The position numbers and the translations under genes were made by a program. The notes under the pieces were generated by a model. That model made no database searches. It was given only the letters and a program-made list of their open reading frames with translations, and was not told where the DNA came from. A stretch of 64,000 bases of DNA from Epiperipatus broadwayi (Eukaryota; Onychophora; Udeonychophora; Euonychophora; Peripatidae), in assembly GCA_028023455.1 (NCBI GenBank), contig JAQFVV010000002.1:33117725-33181724 (forward strand), read 5' to 3'. Each line of letters starts with the position of its first letter. The stretch's first letter is position 1. Shown piece by piece: positions 12,999 through 24,499 of the stretch.

Positions 12999-13340
12999 TT
13001 ACATTCCAAATACCCTTAATATTAAAACAACTCTTAAACAAGTTAATTGCTTCAGAATCATCAATTTTTGATAATAAAGATTCTTTAATTCTTTTTCTTT
13101 CATTTCTTTCAAAGAAGACAACCTTAGTCTCATTAATACTAATAGTTTGTGGTCTGTATCTCTTTCATGGATATATAAAGTAGAACTGAGATATTTATTT
13201 CTAGCCCTACTTTTATATGCTTTTATTCTTTTATTTGAGCCCAAACTACTCTGACCTATATATAACTTCTTACCAAAACATGGAATATTATACACTGTTC
13301 CAGGAATAGACTTTCTGTCAAGAATTTCCTTTGTATTTAA
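12999..13340 (-). mobile_element. GIY-YIG endonuclease fragment of a Penelope-like element
   Basis: The minus-strand frame reads KEILDRKSIPGTVYNIPC then FGKKLYIGQS, the GIY and YIG blocks, followed by a basic region and a HERDTDH motif. The open frame of about 98 residues starts inside the domain, so it is a 5'-truncated scrap. It may belong with the RT fragments at 16.2-16.7 kb, separated by later insertions, since the order RT then GIY-YIG on the minus strand is preserved. Confidence 0.7.
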
Positions 13341-13384
13341 TATTTAAATACAAGTATATTGTCTATATTGAACTTAATGTACAT

Positions 13385-13570
13385 AGAAAGCTGATCTCAG
13401 ACTTTCAAGCTCCCTACAGCTATCCACTCCATCTTATACAACCAATACACATGACCACATGTGAAAAAAAAGATATCCAATATAGGTTTTTCATGCTGAA
13501 CTAGCACATTAAGGTCTTATACATGAGGATCGGAGTGACTTAAAATCAACAAGCTTAATACAATAATATT
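13385..13570 (-). repeat. SINE-like copy, minus orientation
   Basis: On the minus strand it shows CTAGTTCAGCATGAAAA, TTCACATGTGGTCATGTG, AAGATGGAGTGGATAGC and GGGAGCTTGAAAGTCTGAG, the A-box and 3' blocks of the 15.87-kb element. The core region is degraded. Confidence 0.55.
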
Positions 13571-15860
13571 GGCATCAGTAAGGGTTTTAAAGGTTCCATC
13601 ATCAGATTTGCAATATGGATGGCTAGTTGGAAGGTGGAGAAGATTGAAGCTTGTCCATTAAAGTTTGAAGATTTGCTATTTTAATATAAATTGAGCACTG
13701 ATTATATATATATTATACCAGATACTCAATCTATTCTGACACAGAGGGCGCCACCAGACCATTACGTGTCTGGAAAATTTGTTTACTGTGATCAGAATAG
13801 ATGATGATGATGGTTTGCGCCGACTAGACCCAGGGAGAAACAAGAGATCTTAAATTGTTTAGACAATTGAGACAAAAGCACAAAGACAAACGTCAGCCAA
13901 ATTAAGTTTAAACATATTTCATAAATTTTATTATGAGAAAAATAAATTATTAAATATAAGTTTATGATACGATAGGTGGGGGTTAACTCAGGCGTGTACC
14001 AGACATAATAAAGGCAAAGCTATGACAGACTGACTGATCTTCTAATAAACAAATTTAAAAGGGAGGAAGCAAATTTCATTCAGCAGAGGATTCACCTAAA
14101 CATTGGTTTTCACCTTCAGATATTTAAACCATATGCCCCTGAAATAGATCAAAGAACCCAGTGCCGATGAGCTTTCCGAGATCTAAGCATGGTCAGATCT
14201 CGGATGTCCTTATATCGGTATGAACTGCACCAATTACTATGTTTAAAATAACGGTGATTGATCCACCCCAAGAACAATCGAAAAATATCATTGAAATGAA
14301 GAAACAATTAAACTGGTGAATCCCAGCCAAACGATTGGCGAAAATTACTTTAAAATTAATAATTAATGGTCTCAATAAGAGACAAGTAAATGATTAGAAA
14401 AACAATTGGTCTGCCCCAGCAATTAAAGAAAAGAAAATGAATTACAAACAAATTCTGAGTACACGCTCTGATAAATTTAAAGCATACGTAATAAATACAA
14501 AAATAAATCTATCGGAGAGTGCACATGAGTACGAGAATATTAAAAGTTGTAAACACTTTAGCAGAACGGAAGTATCGCTCACCTGTAATTTAAGAAAGGA
14601 CAAATTTTATCTTCCTGCTGACAACTTATAAAATTACAAAGAAAAACACAATTCTAATTTCCACGTTTAGAGATCTTAGAACGAAATCTCCACCTGCGAA
14701 AATCAGACAATAAAGCCGTCAGCCAAAAGATTTTTTTGGAGGTTTAGCAAGAGGGCAAACATAGAGTATAAAATTAATTAATTATTAAATACTAAATAAT
14801 TACAGGTAAGCATTTTAAAAGCATGACTGTCAAAGCATTTATAAAAATCTTACATAAAATAGAAAACTCACTCGTCACTCAACAAAACGGAAAGCAAATT
14901 AGAATCTTAAAACTAAGATTCTAAGACACACTATAAAATATTGAAAAACACAGCAAATATTAAATATGAGGCTCTATTGATTTAAGAATACATATTTGTG
15001 GTTAGATTGAGTGGAGATTTAATGAGAACTAGTTTACCCTGGGAAGAATAAAAACGAAAATAATTACCTTTCGGTAAAAGCAATGTTCACGGAGAGTGCA
15101 CACTTTTAATTAAGTTCATTTTCAGGTTCTTTAGGCAGCAAAGTAGATGTAGAGAGGTTCCGGCTTCTTTTAGGTGTTCAAAGCATTACTGGAGCAAACT
15201 TGGAAGTCAGGGATCCGTCTTTTGTGGAGTAAGCAAGCCATTCGGGTGGTGATAACGAGTATAGAATTTGTCATTTTTGCCAGCGAAAGTCTCTAATAAC
15301 AGCTGATGTCCTTTAATTAAGAAATTTAAATGTCCGTGCTGCTATAACTTTCACGTGAAACAACCACTTGTCTATCTCTCAAAAATGGATTAATTGACAC
15401 TCCAAATTTTCGGGGCTATTTATACGATGCTCCATTTCCTGTGAAACACTTTCCTTGTTGTTCAATTTCTTTGCCTTAGGCAGAACCAATATTAATCTCC
15501 CGCTCAATCTATCTAGGAATTCTACCCAGGGTTTATTGAAATGAAAACAACAACACAAAAATCAAATCTCCGCTATCAAAATTGTTTACAATAATTAAAA
15601 TAAGAGCAACAGGAATGCAATTAGCTAGCCAGCTTGTTTTTAAATCAAATGGATTTAAAAACAAGCGGTATATGAAAACTATTTTAAAACAAATCGATAA
15701 ATATTTTTAAAAAATCCATTTTACATATAAACACGTGTATACTTGGATACACGCATTCTGTTTAAATAATAATGAACTTTAAACCTTACGTTTAATGAAA
15801 CTTAAAAGCTTAGTAAATTTCTTTTTTTTGATAACGCAATTGAATCGGATTTCAATCAGG
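13571..15860. other. Unassigned, moderately complex DNA
   Basis: The region separates two Penelope-like fragments and may be inserted transposon DNA: short GC-richer blocks occur at 14140-14220 and 15120-15480. No protein motif was recognised. Confidence 0.4.
15631..15665. repeat. Short perfect hairpin
   Basis: GCTTGTTTTTAAATC and GATTTAAAAACAAGC form a 15-base stem with a 5-base loop. No gene context was seen. Confidence 0.6.
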
Positions 15861-15864
15861 TTCA

Positions 15865-16040
15865 ATATATATGTGAGAGATGATAATCTGGACCAACTGA
15901 TGAGTGCCGATCTCATGAAATATGTATATTGGAGATCATTTATCTTTTTCACATGTATGTTGTCATGTATATTGGTTATATAAGATGGAGTGGATAGCTA
16001 TAGGGAGCTTGAAAATCTGTGTTCAAATCCCTTCTAATTA
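15865..16040 (+). repeat. tRNA-like SINE carrying a hammerhead core
   Basis: The 5' part folds as a type I hammerhead (15882-15944). The 3' part has pol III promoter-like boxes: GATGGAGTGGATAGC (about 15984-15998, A-box-like) and GTTCAAATCCC (16021-16031, B-box-like). The spacing is tRNA-like. Diverged relatives lie at 7.08, 13.4, 36.2, 36.6, 50.8, 51.0 and 57.0 kb. The layout resembles the schistosome Sm-alpha family, which also joins pol III boxes to a hammerhead. Confidence 0.65.
15882..15944 (+). ncRNA. Type I hammerhead motif with intact core, SINE-borne
   Basis: Order of elements: ATCT, GGA internal loop, CCAA, CTGATGA (15897-15903), stem II GTG..CAT, GAAA (917-920 of the 15-kb row), stem III ATA-TG-TAT, cleavage base A (15928), TTGG, AGAT. 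CCAA pairs with TTGG and ATCT with AGAT. Relatives use ATG-TG-CAT for stem III, so both strands of the stem have changed together. Core residues are all present. Confidence 0.65.
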
Positions 16041-16199
16041 CATTTATATTATTTAATAAATTATTCAAATTAATACCCTTTTCCAAGCAATTTTATTATT
16101 TCCAAACAAATTAATATTTTTCTTTAGTATTATAAGAGGATAATTTAAAAAAGAAATAAAATCATATTTTTCTTTATCCTTTACATTTTAATTACTATT

Positions 16200-16660
16200 A
16201 AATAAAATACTTTTAACAAATTTATCAGAATAGCCAACACTCACATAATCTTTATAAAATTGACCTTTTTGAAACAAAGCTGCTCCACTAGAATTATTTA
16301 ATCTCTGATTTCTATAGCAACAGTTTCTGAAAGCAGCTTCTTATAGCTATCAGGTTTAATTATAGAACTTAAATCCTTACTCTTAAAATAGTGACTACAT
16401 AACAATTATTCTTTACATTTGTTATTACCAATAAATCTAAAAATTTTAATTTAACAACCCCCCCCTCTTCCACATTTTTTATAGAAGGATCAAAACAACT
16501 AACTCATTTATCAACTCCTTCAATTTATCATTCTCAACTACAAACAAACAATCATCCACATATCTAACAAATAACTTTTAAATATATACAATCCTTCTTA
16601 ATAATAATTTTCTTTACCAAATAATTAATATAAACTGAACAATAGGTTATATTATTTCTC
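16200..16660 (-). mobile_element. Penelope-like RT fragment with YVDD, minus-strand copy
   Basis: The reverse strand encodes FVRYVDDCLFVVENDKLKEL (about 16580-16510) and then VKLKFLDLLV, the RT catalytic and post-catalytic blocks, followed by a degraded continuation. Frames shift repeatedly. A second copy of the same segment lies immediately beside it in opposite orientation. Confidence 0.7.
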
Positions 16661-16664
16661 CTTT

Positions 16665-17225
16665 AATTTGTTCAGTTTATATTATTTAGAATAGGAAATT
16701 ATTACTAAGAGGGATTGTATATATTTAAAGTTATTTGTTAGATATGTTGATGATTGCTTGTAGTTGAAAATGATAAATTGAAAGAGTTGAACCTACCCTG
16801 ACACCTCTCTGAGAAGTGCCAAAGCACGAAACCATGGTCAGGGGTTTGGGGAGGGGTTCCTGACAGAGATATTTTAAGTGCTGGCTCTGGCTAAGCATTT
16901 ATCACAAAGCTTGTAGAGGAACCGGCAATCCTCATTGTTTTATAACTTACAATCTTAAGACATAGGGTCATGTGATCTGACTCTTATTTTGACTATTTAT
17001 AGTTGATAAATAAGTTTAATTCTTTTTATCCTTGTATAAAATGTATTGTAGGAGGTGTATTTAGATTTTGTTAAATTAAAATTTTTAGATTTACTGGTGA
17101 TAAGAAATATAAAGAATAATTGTTTGGTATATAGTCACTATGTTAAGAGTAAGGATTTAAGATCTATCATTAAACCTAGTGGCTAAAAATCCGTATTTCA
17201 TTAAATTGGCTGTTTTAAGGAAATA
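16665..17225 (+). mobile_element. Penelope-like RT fragment, plus-strand inverted copy, interrupted by another repeat
   Basis: The segment 16665-16785 repeats, in inverted orientation, the sequence at 16500-16660, including LFVRYVDDCL. Homology stops at about 16786 and resumes at about 17065 (KFLDLL-type block, then a stretch matching the complement of 16380-16440). The gap is filled by a separate repeat at 16787-17060. The pair therefore looks like an inverted duplication that was later interrupted. Confidence 0.65.
16787..17060 (+). repeat. Interspersed repeat with hammerhead-like 5' end
   Basis: This repeat has a second, inverted and diverged copy at about 55020-55215 (shared blocks include GCTAAGC, CACAAAGCTTGT and TTTTGACTATTT). 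Its first 60 bases hold CTGAGAA, a perfect GTGC-CAAA-GCAC hairpin, GAAACC, AT, GGTC and flanking stem I strands (ACCTCT with AGGGGT). This is the layout of a type I hammerhead in which G8 has been lost (CTGAGAA for CTGATGA). Confidence 0.55.
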
Positions 17226-17241
17226 TTGCTACCATGTTTCC

Positions 17242-17306
17242 CTGAAAATAAAATCTGGTCTTATATTAATTTTTGCTCCAAAAGTCACCATCGGTCTTAT
17301 TTTCAG
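17242..17306. repeat. Short inverted-terminus element (CTGAAAATAA ends)
   Basis: CTGAAAATAAAATC at the left is matched by GGTCTTATTTTCAG at the right, with GCTCCAAAAG between. This resembles a widespread class of tiny DNA-transposon derivatives with CTGAAAATAAGACC ends. Confidence 0.4.
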
Positions 17307-17309
17307 TAG

Positions 17310-18570
17310 AGATCATATTTTTATGTACTAGTGCATGTAAATTAAAATGGAAGAGCATCAAAAATTCTTACCTCATCCTGTATTATGTAATGATGATGAT
17401 GATGATTGTATATCAAGTCACTATGGAAGGGATTAACCTAAATTTAAATTACAAAAAAATTTTCTAGCTTAAGAAACCTTTCCCCCTGTTCTATGTTGCT
17501 TCTTATGGAATAAACTCTTTCAACTGCAAACATCCTGAACCTTCCAAGTGTAAGACTACTAAAAATAGAATTTTACAAATACGTAAATCAAAAAAAAAAA
17601 GAATAACACATAATAATTTTGATTTTGTTCAAATCTTCCTGATTAAAATGTCTTTTATAGATATAATCTGCTCTGATAAATCCTCCATCATTCCTCAGAT
17701 TCTCCGGTAATGCACTTGGATGGGGTTGTTTCTATTTCAAACATCACTCTCTTACAGGATTCACTCAGACATTTCAGATAAGGCATTAGGCATTTTTCTA
17801 GGCATTATTTATATGAGTGAATTAAATCATGCTTTATGGCAATTAAGGCAGCACCCTGGCACTATGGCACAAGTATCTAGCCAGTATACATTGTTTAGTA
17901 ATTTATAAAATAGAATTAAATTTTTGTCAGCTTATTATTTGGCATTTAGTAAATTTATGCAAAAGAAAGTTTTACTTCATCGTTTATCAATATGTGCTGG
18001 TGATATAACATTCTTTTTTCTTGTTCAATTGACAGTGCAATCTTCTGTCTTTGATTATCAATAGAAAATTATTTTAGTTTTGTTACGCTGCTAAAAATCA
18101 TTAACTTTTGCTGTTTTAAATGTTTATTATGATTTGCTTCAACTTTTAGTGCTTTAAAATTTTATACAAAAGAGATATTTATTTCCGAACACAATCCATT
18201 TTATTCTTTGTTCTAATGTTCGATCTTAAACTATTTACTGCTTGCGGTTGTCATATCACTTGATAAAATATGAAAAAGAAAGGAAATGAACTGGGTTTAT
18301 TTTTATACTGGACCTCGTTTGTGTTGTCTAATATACTCGCATTTCTAATTTCCTTTTCCATCACTGTGTGAGCTTACTGTTGCACGAATTAATGGTTATT
18401 GAAATTACTTAATAAAATTATATAATAAAGTTATGTCGTAAAATTCTACTCTCATTTTCCACCATGTTGTTGCTTAGGTACTGACTTGATCTAAGGTCAT
18501 CACCATATCTACTAAGTTACTGTCTTACATTGTGACCTTTACACATTAACAAACAAGTCATTATTGGTAT
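17310..18570. other. Intergenic DNA, nothing recognised
   Basis: A short (GAT)n at about 17390 may mark a LINE or SINE end. No coding signal was seen. Confidence 0.4.
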
Positions 18571-18574
18571 AGAT

Positions 18575-19425
18575 ATGGTACCCTTTCCCACCATGTATTG
18601 TGTCTGCCTGATGGCACTGTTGCTTGCAAAAGCACAGAAATATGCCATTTATGTGGCCCAACTTACAGCCTCTAGAAGTTGTTCATATTAGCCATTATTA
18701 GGCATACATGCTGTGCTTTGTGTCACTATGAAAATAGCATGCCTTTCATATATCATTACCTGCATCCTATTATATACTAATAATTGTAAGTCTGTCACCC
18801 ATTTCCCTTAACATCTTTGAAAGTGAAATTAATTGCAAAGGTGTACATCATTGAAGTATTTCACGTCACATGAAAAGACAAGTTTGTGCAAGAACAGCTA
18901 CACGAGTAGCTATATGAGTAATACAATGGCTGCCAGTATCCATTATTTTGTAAAATATAATATAGGTCTGCTCAGACTAGAGCATGGCAAACCCATCAGA
19001 GGCCCTACACACACATTCCAGCACTATGCACTGGCAGCTATGTTTTCTCAGACTAGAGCATGTATTGGCCGGTCTTTGGACCAGCAAAAACATTGGATCC
19101 CCCCCCCCTATATTCCAGTGCTACACACTGACAGCTTATCTTTTCTAATTTTCAGTCAAAAAATAAGACACATTTTCAAAGTCTTTGTTTGATATATTTT
19201 TTAAATGAAAATTTCAGTGAAATACCATCAGAAATGTTGTAAACATAATTTCCCATCATAAATTTTTTAAAAATAATTTGAGAAATTGGCAGAAAGCAGG
19301 AAACAAAAAATTATCAACCCAGTAATGTTACATTTCATTATTTTTGCAAGCAACAGCGCCATCAGACGGCCACATTAACACAGTCGGAAAGAGAACCATA
19401 GCCACATATATGAAAGGTTTCTATG
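18575..19425. repeat. Element with ~60-bp imperfect inverted ends
   Basis: TCTGCCTGATGGCACTG followed by TTGCTTGCAAAA at about 18601-18630 returns inverted at about 19345-19380; the flanking TATGGTACCCTTTCC is also mirrored. The interior has two diverged ~100-bp tandem units (18967-19145) sharing CTCAGACTAGAGCATG and ATTCCAG..CTA..CACTG. No transposase was recognised. Confidence 0.45.
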
Positions 19426-19969
19426 ATTAACTTCCATAAAAAAGGAGATTTACTTCATTTCAACACTATTTTGGTTTGGTGCTTATTAAACTTCAAGTGT
19501 GTATATATTTATATGTCTGTTTGCATAAAGAAAAAAAATATCACATATCTAACCTATTATCTCAGCTTATGTTTTTCATGGGTTTAGTTTAATACTGTGG
19601 ACATATAAGGGTGGGTTTGAACTGGATTTGTAAGCTACCCTTACAAAGCATAGGACATGATCACGATATATTAGAAATATTTTTAAATAAATATATATAT
19701 ATTCAATAACTACTAAAAATGTATCATTAGGCAAGCTAATTTTAAAAACAAGATATCTAAATTAAATATAAAAAAATAATACATGATCAGTAATTGCTAT
19801 CTGTTTGTTCTAAAGTGAAATATCATGTGACTATCATATGACCCCAACTTATCTATTTTCTTTCAGCAACATATTATTTTTCTTTCAGCACAGCCATACC
19901 ATCTACTGTAATTTTTAGTAAGATAATAAATACCAGGTGATAGTAAAAGGGGTAAATGGTGTCTGATAG

Positions 19970-20140
19970 GAGGTTGCATTAGACCCCAAAAGTCCATCCA
20001 GCTGCACTATTCTGAAGATCCAAACTACTTATTAATGAAAGCCATAAGCTTGAAACTAGTCTGGTGATATTGGCTAGAATAACACAGAATAAGGGTTATT
20101 AAGCACTATCATCTGGCATCTATTAGTTAATAAAGTTTAC
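19970..20140 (+). repeat. Fragment of the hammerhead-bearing repeat family
   Basis: Blocks GGTTGCATTAGA, TGAAACTAGTCTGG and GATATTGG match the inverted units at 60.9-61.4 kb. The ribozyme segment (20019-20074) has stem II AAGC-CATAA-GCTT, a full four-base stem, but the core is TTAATGA rather than CTGATGA. It is a mutated relic. Confidence 0.6.
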
Positions 20141-20354
20141 AATAGGTGGCATGGCTGTCACGAAAAAAAAAAAAGAATATGCTGATGAAAGTAAGATAAT
20201 GCCAAGAATAATTATCAGCTTGAAGGATATAAAAATAAAGGTAATTTTTGGTATTACATCAGAATTATATGCTTACATGAAGATATTGTGATATTCAAAG
20301 ATCAAATCATCAAAATGATGCAAAGAATATAATTATGTACCTATATATATTGCT

Positions 20355-20912
20355 TAACAGACTGTCAGAGGTAATTGTTCTAACTGTTCATGCCCAAAAA
20401 TGTAATGGACTGTGGTCTGGCACAATTTCCAGATGGATACTCAATGTATCAAAATGAAACAGTAAGCAATGGAATATTGTTGATGGAGAATACGGGAAAA
20501 TGTCTACATTATACTTGACCAATATTTAAGCTTGACTACAAAAGTTGAGGTAAATTTTAAAACTTGGTCAAAATACAATTTAAAATGGTATACCCAGAGC
20601 CCTCCCAACTTACAAGTCCTATTATGTCTTGGAGTTCAAACTCAGTGAAGAAATTTGCCTTTAACTTTTTTCAAAGATGGATTTAAATAGGATGGCAATA
20701 ACATAACCTCTATATAAGTCCCTAATGGCTTTTTACTAATGAATATATCAAAAATGTGTGAACATGTACATAGATATTCTAGTGAGTGAAGTATGAATGA
20801 TGCTCGATAATCTAGAGACCAGAGAAACAAAGATTTAAACTTCAACAACAAATATTTATTAATAAAATCTGGGTTAAATTTATAACCTTTATAACTTAAT
20901 AAAATATAAACA
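20355..20912 (-). repeat. LTR-like repeat, left copy
   Basis: About 550 bases that recur, roughly nine tenths alike by eye, at 26353-26897 in the same orientation. It begins near TGTCAGAG and ends AAAACA-like, i.e. TG..CA termini. With minus-strand gag and integrase remnants between the two, this would be the 3' LTR. No clear target-site duplication was found. Confidence 0.6.
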
Positions 20913-23369
20913 TGAATATAAGAAAATGTGGATCTGTCTTTACTGTAATACAACTTAATATTGCTGTTGATTGGCGGTTACAACAAAATGGTCCCATACC
21001 CCAAGCTGAACAACAGAAGTTAAATCTTAAACATATCAATGAAAATGAAAATTATACAATTACAATGCATAATGTAGAATAAAGGAACTATTATTTTGAT
21101 GATCAACCTATATTATTAGATGTTCAATGTTTAATTTGATGATGTCATCTGAATATATATTACAATTATGACTATGGATTGTTAATTTCTTTTATAGAGT
21201 TCATTCATACGATTGTTAATCATACAATTAGGATAATTTACTCATATATAATTACTTGTTAGTAAGTAAAATAAAATATTTAATTTTATATATTAAATGC
21301 CTAATTAAATGTAGATGTTTAAAAATCTTACTTTTGTCTTTAAAGCCAATGTCCAGACGTCAAATCTAATACGCCCATTTATACTAAGATTTTATTTACA
21401 AACATATAAAAAATATATATGTATACCTTGAGTTGTGTATTTATATTTTTCTCCTCATATCAAAATTTAAACAAAATGGGTTCTTTACATTTTAAGATTT
21501 AGAGAGAAAAAGTTTTCTGAAAATGAGTAAAAGGGTGAGAAAAATCGTAACTCAACTCTCAGTATACATCAAAAAATACAAATATAAAATATTTAAGAGC
21601 ATCAAAATTAAACGAAATCTTGGATTTCTTTAAAAATAAAAGGTTAAAATTTGTAAGATGGCTTCAGTGTTTTTAGCAGATGGTGTATTTCTTTTATTCG
21701 AGCATGTTGAATGGTTTCAAACTCCAACCACTTAAAAGAATTCCCACGATAAAAACGAACTCATAAAGCTCCTGATTATGTACCAATTTCCTTTCTGAAT
21801 CCATGATAAGTTTCTCTAAATCATTCCATGCTTATTTAGACCCTAGGCATACCAATGGTTAGACTTTATTACCATCTGATGACACGAAGAAGGCACAAAG
21901 ATCCTGCGACAATTAATTTAGCAAGATTGCATCATTATATTATATATCTCCAAATAAATAGTTAAATGTAGGTTTTTTCAAAGTTCGCATTATAATATAA
22001 ATAGAAACGCTATTTGTATGCAGTTTATATACATATATAAGATGTGTTATAATATATTTTACTTCAAAAGAAATACAAATTAGTATTTTAAAATTCTATT
22101 TCATTATTAGTTTCCTTTTTTTTTAAAAGCATTTTATAATTATACGACTTTTGCAGTTGAAAAGCAAATATAAATCTCTCAAAATTTATTCAAACGAAAG
22201 TTCATAACTTAAATAAAGAATGTCTCTTTTCTTTTTAAAATATCCTGCACTTTACCAAATCAATAATAGATAAATGCAATTCAAGATATTAAAGTTTTTT
22301 TTTTTTTAAAAATAGAATCATGAGAATTAATATAATAATAATAAAAATATTCTTATTCTAAAGCTTTACTTGAAACTTTATTCCTTTCTTTTTTTAACAA
22401 CTCTCAACAAAACTAAACTGTTGCTTAGCTTTTTTTTTTTATGTTCAAAATCAACAAATGTTTACTCTTTTCTTTTACACTTTTAAACAAAAGAAACTTG
22501 GTTAATAATAATTTGATGTCAGATTCTTATTTCTGTCATGTCATGATTGAAACTCAAATCTTCATGTACAAATGTGTGTGTAGATATTTTATTCCACATT
22601 TAATAAAAAAAATTAGTTCATTCCTTTATGAATGTATGGTTATTTATGTATATATGTGCCTCAAGATATCCTAATAATTATTTAATGTTTAAAATGCTGG
22701 CTGCCTATCTAATCTTTATAATCTTGGCTTGTCATTCCAAAACATGTTATTTATTATTTTTTATAAGGACTGAGCATCATCTTACATTTCCCCCATCCTT
22801 AGAGGATTAAAATTTAGCCTATTGTCAAATTTTAGCACATGAACAAAGGGTTGGATGGTTATCACGTTGGATCATTTTATTATTTCTTTTTAAATAGTTC
22901 TAATGCTTATAAAAAAATAAATCGATATTAATGAGTCTCATTTTTGTTGGCCTCCTGTCCTTATCTTTCTTCTTGGAATTGAACTGCTGTTATCATTAAC
23001 ATTGTTCCTACTATAACAGAATTACTGACTATATGATGGTTGAATAACCTGAATTTGACTGATTACATATCTGTTCCAGAAGGCACATATTTGGGGTTGT
23101 CAGCCTATATCCTGCTCCTTGAAGTCTTATTGAATTTCTATAAGGACTGAATGAAATATGGGATGCCCACCACATTGTATGGGTCAACTCCCACATCTCA
23201 GCTGGTTCTAAGATACCCCTAGTGAATGTTTCCACATTAACTTGAGTGTATCCTCATATCTACTTACTCTAGCCATTTACTCACATACAATGCTACCTTT
23301 CTCTTATTATAATATACTTGCATATACACATTTATTATAAACTCCACTTTCATTTACATTAGTCATATT
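20913..23369. other. Unassigned interior of the LTR element
   Basis: Minus-strand frame 23235-23029 (about 68 residues, motif MWELTHTMWWASHIS) could be a decayed part of the element's 3' region, but no family was recognised. The remainder is AT-rich. Confidence 0.35.
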
Positions 23370-23850
23370 CATTCATTTATGGACAACTGAGCTTCCGCAT
23401 TTGGTGGTTCTTCTTGATAACCAATGTACGGCTTCAATATCTGTGCATTATAACTTTGTTTTAGTTCTCCCTCAATGTTTAACCAAAATGTATTTGGGCC
23501 AGCTTGTTTTTCAAGTGTATGGTCCAGCATATTGTTGACAAAATTTATAATAAACATTATCCATCGGTTTACTTGGGTGATGTTTTCACAAAAACCTTGT
23601 CTCTAATCTTAAAGTGATGTCTACTTTTTCTTATTCCTAATATTAGCTTTATCAGTTAACTGTTGGCGAGTCATTTGAATTTTTTTTGTTATATTGATGA
23701 CATTTAATTGGAGGCTGGTATTTTAAAAGTAACGAAGGAATATGTTGGTCAAAATGTAGTTGTATGGGTGCAAATCCAGTGGATTCATTTGCACCCCAAT
23801 TAATATAATTCTCTACATGTTCTGTCTGCTTCCGCCACCCCCTATTACCT
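23370..23850 (-). pseudogene. Integrase fragment, second piece
   Basis: The minus strand reads NESTGFAPIQLHFDQHIPSL (the ..STGFSPxxLxxG block at the end of the integrase core). After a frameshift come FCQQYAGPYTLEKQAGPNTF and SYNAQILKPYIGYQEE, the GPY/F-type C-terminal module. One stop and at least one frameshift separate the parts. Confidence 0.55.
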
Positions 23851-23999
23851 ATATGGTTTAATGACCAAAAATAAAATTTAATGTAATGTCCTTTTTATAT
23901 ACATATATAATCACATAACATTATGTATAGGGTTCAATTATTAAGAGTCTATTTTTATGTTCCAGCGTCACAATCATGAAGTCCATCCCTTAATTTGTG

Positions 24000-24140
24000 C
24001 CTTTCTCTTTTTAAAAACTTTCATTCACATATTTAATGAATGTGAAGGGGCCTTCATAAGTGTTGCAAAGCTTATGGAACTTGGGACCTTTGTTTCTTTG
24101 CAGGGAATATGGTTGTCTCCAGTATCATCTGGCAACTTTC
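24000..24140 (-). pseudogene. Integrase C-terminal fragment
   Basis: The minus-strand frame contains RNKGPKFHKLCNTYEGPFTF, the xRKKGxxPKLxxxWEGPF signature of the retrotransposon integrase C-terminal domain. It stops shortly after. Only about 45 residues are recognisable. Confidence 0.5.
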
Positions 24141-24499
24141 TATGATTTGGTCATCTTTTCAATTATGAAGACTTCATATGCCATAATACACATTTAAGAT
24201 GAACAAGTCTATCTTCAAAATGGTCCCTCCCAAGTTGGCTTTACTAATGGGAGTTTTTTGTGGAAAGCCTTTGAGCAAATAGTAACCTTCCTTGGATTCT
24301 GCTACGATGCTCATGGACCTTATATTTAGAGTAAACTTTAAGTTCTGAACATAAGATGCTCACACTAATTTGCATTCCTCGGTCGTATACTTTACTCGTT
24401 CCCGTACTCATGGGCAGTTAGAATACAGGAACCAGTGTCACTCCAACATGTATTTGGGATCACTCCTCCCAACTTAAAATTGGTGGAATGATTTTCTAT

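Noticed and set aside
16021-16031. A functional tRNA gene
   Set aside because: A- and B-box-like sequences are present but no cloverleaf could be drawn; it is part of a dispersed SINE.
18833-19192. 119-residue plus-strand frame
   Set aside because: It spans the two diverged tandem units of the inverted-end repeat and has no protein-like composition.
20178-20225. CTGATGA near 20181
   Set aside because: No stem II, GAAA or cleavage triplet follows in a foldable arrangement.
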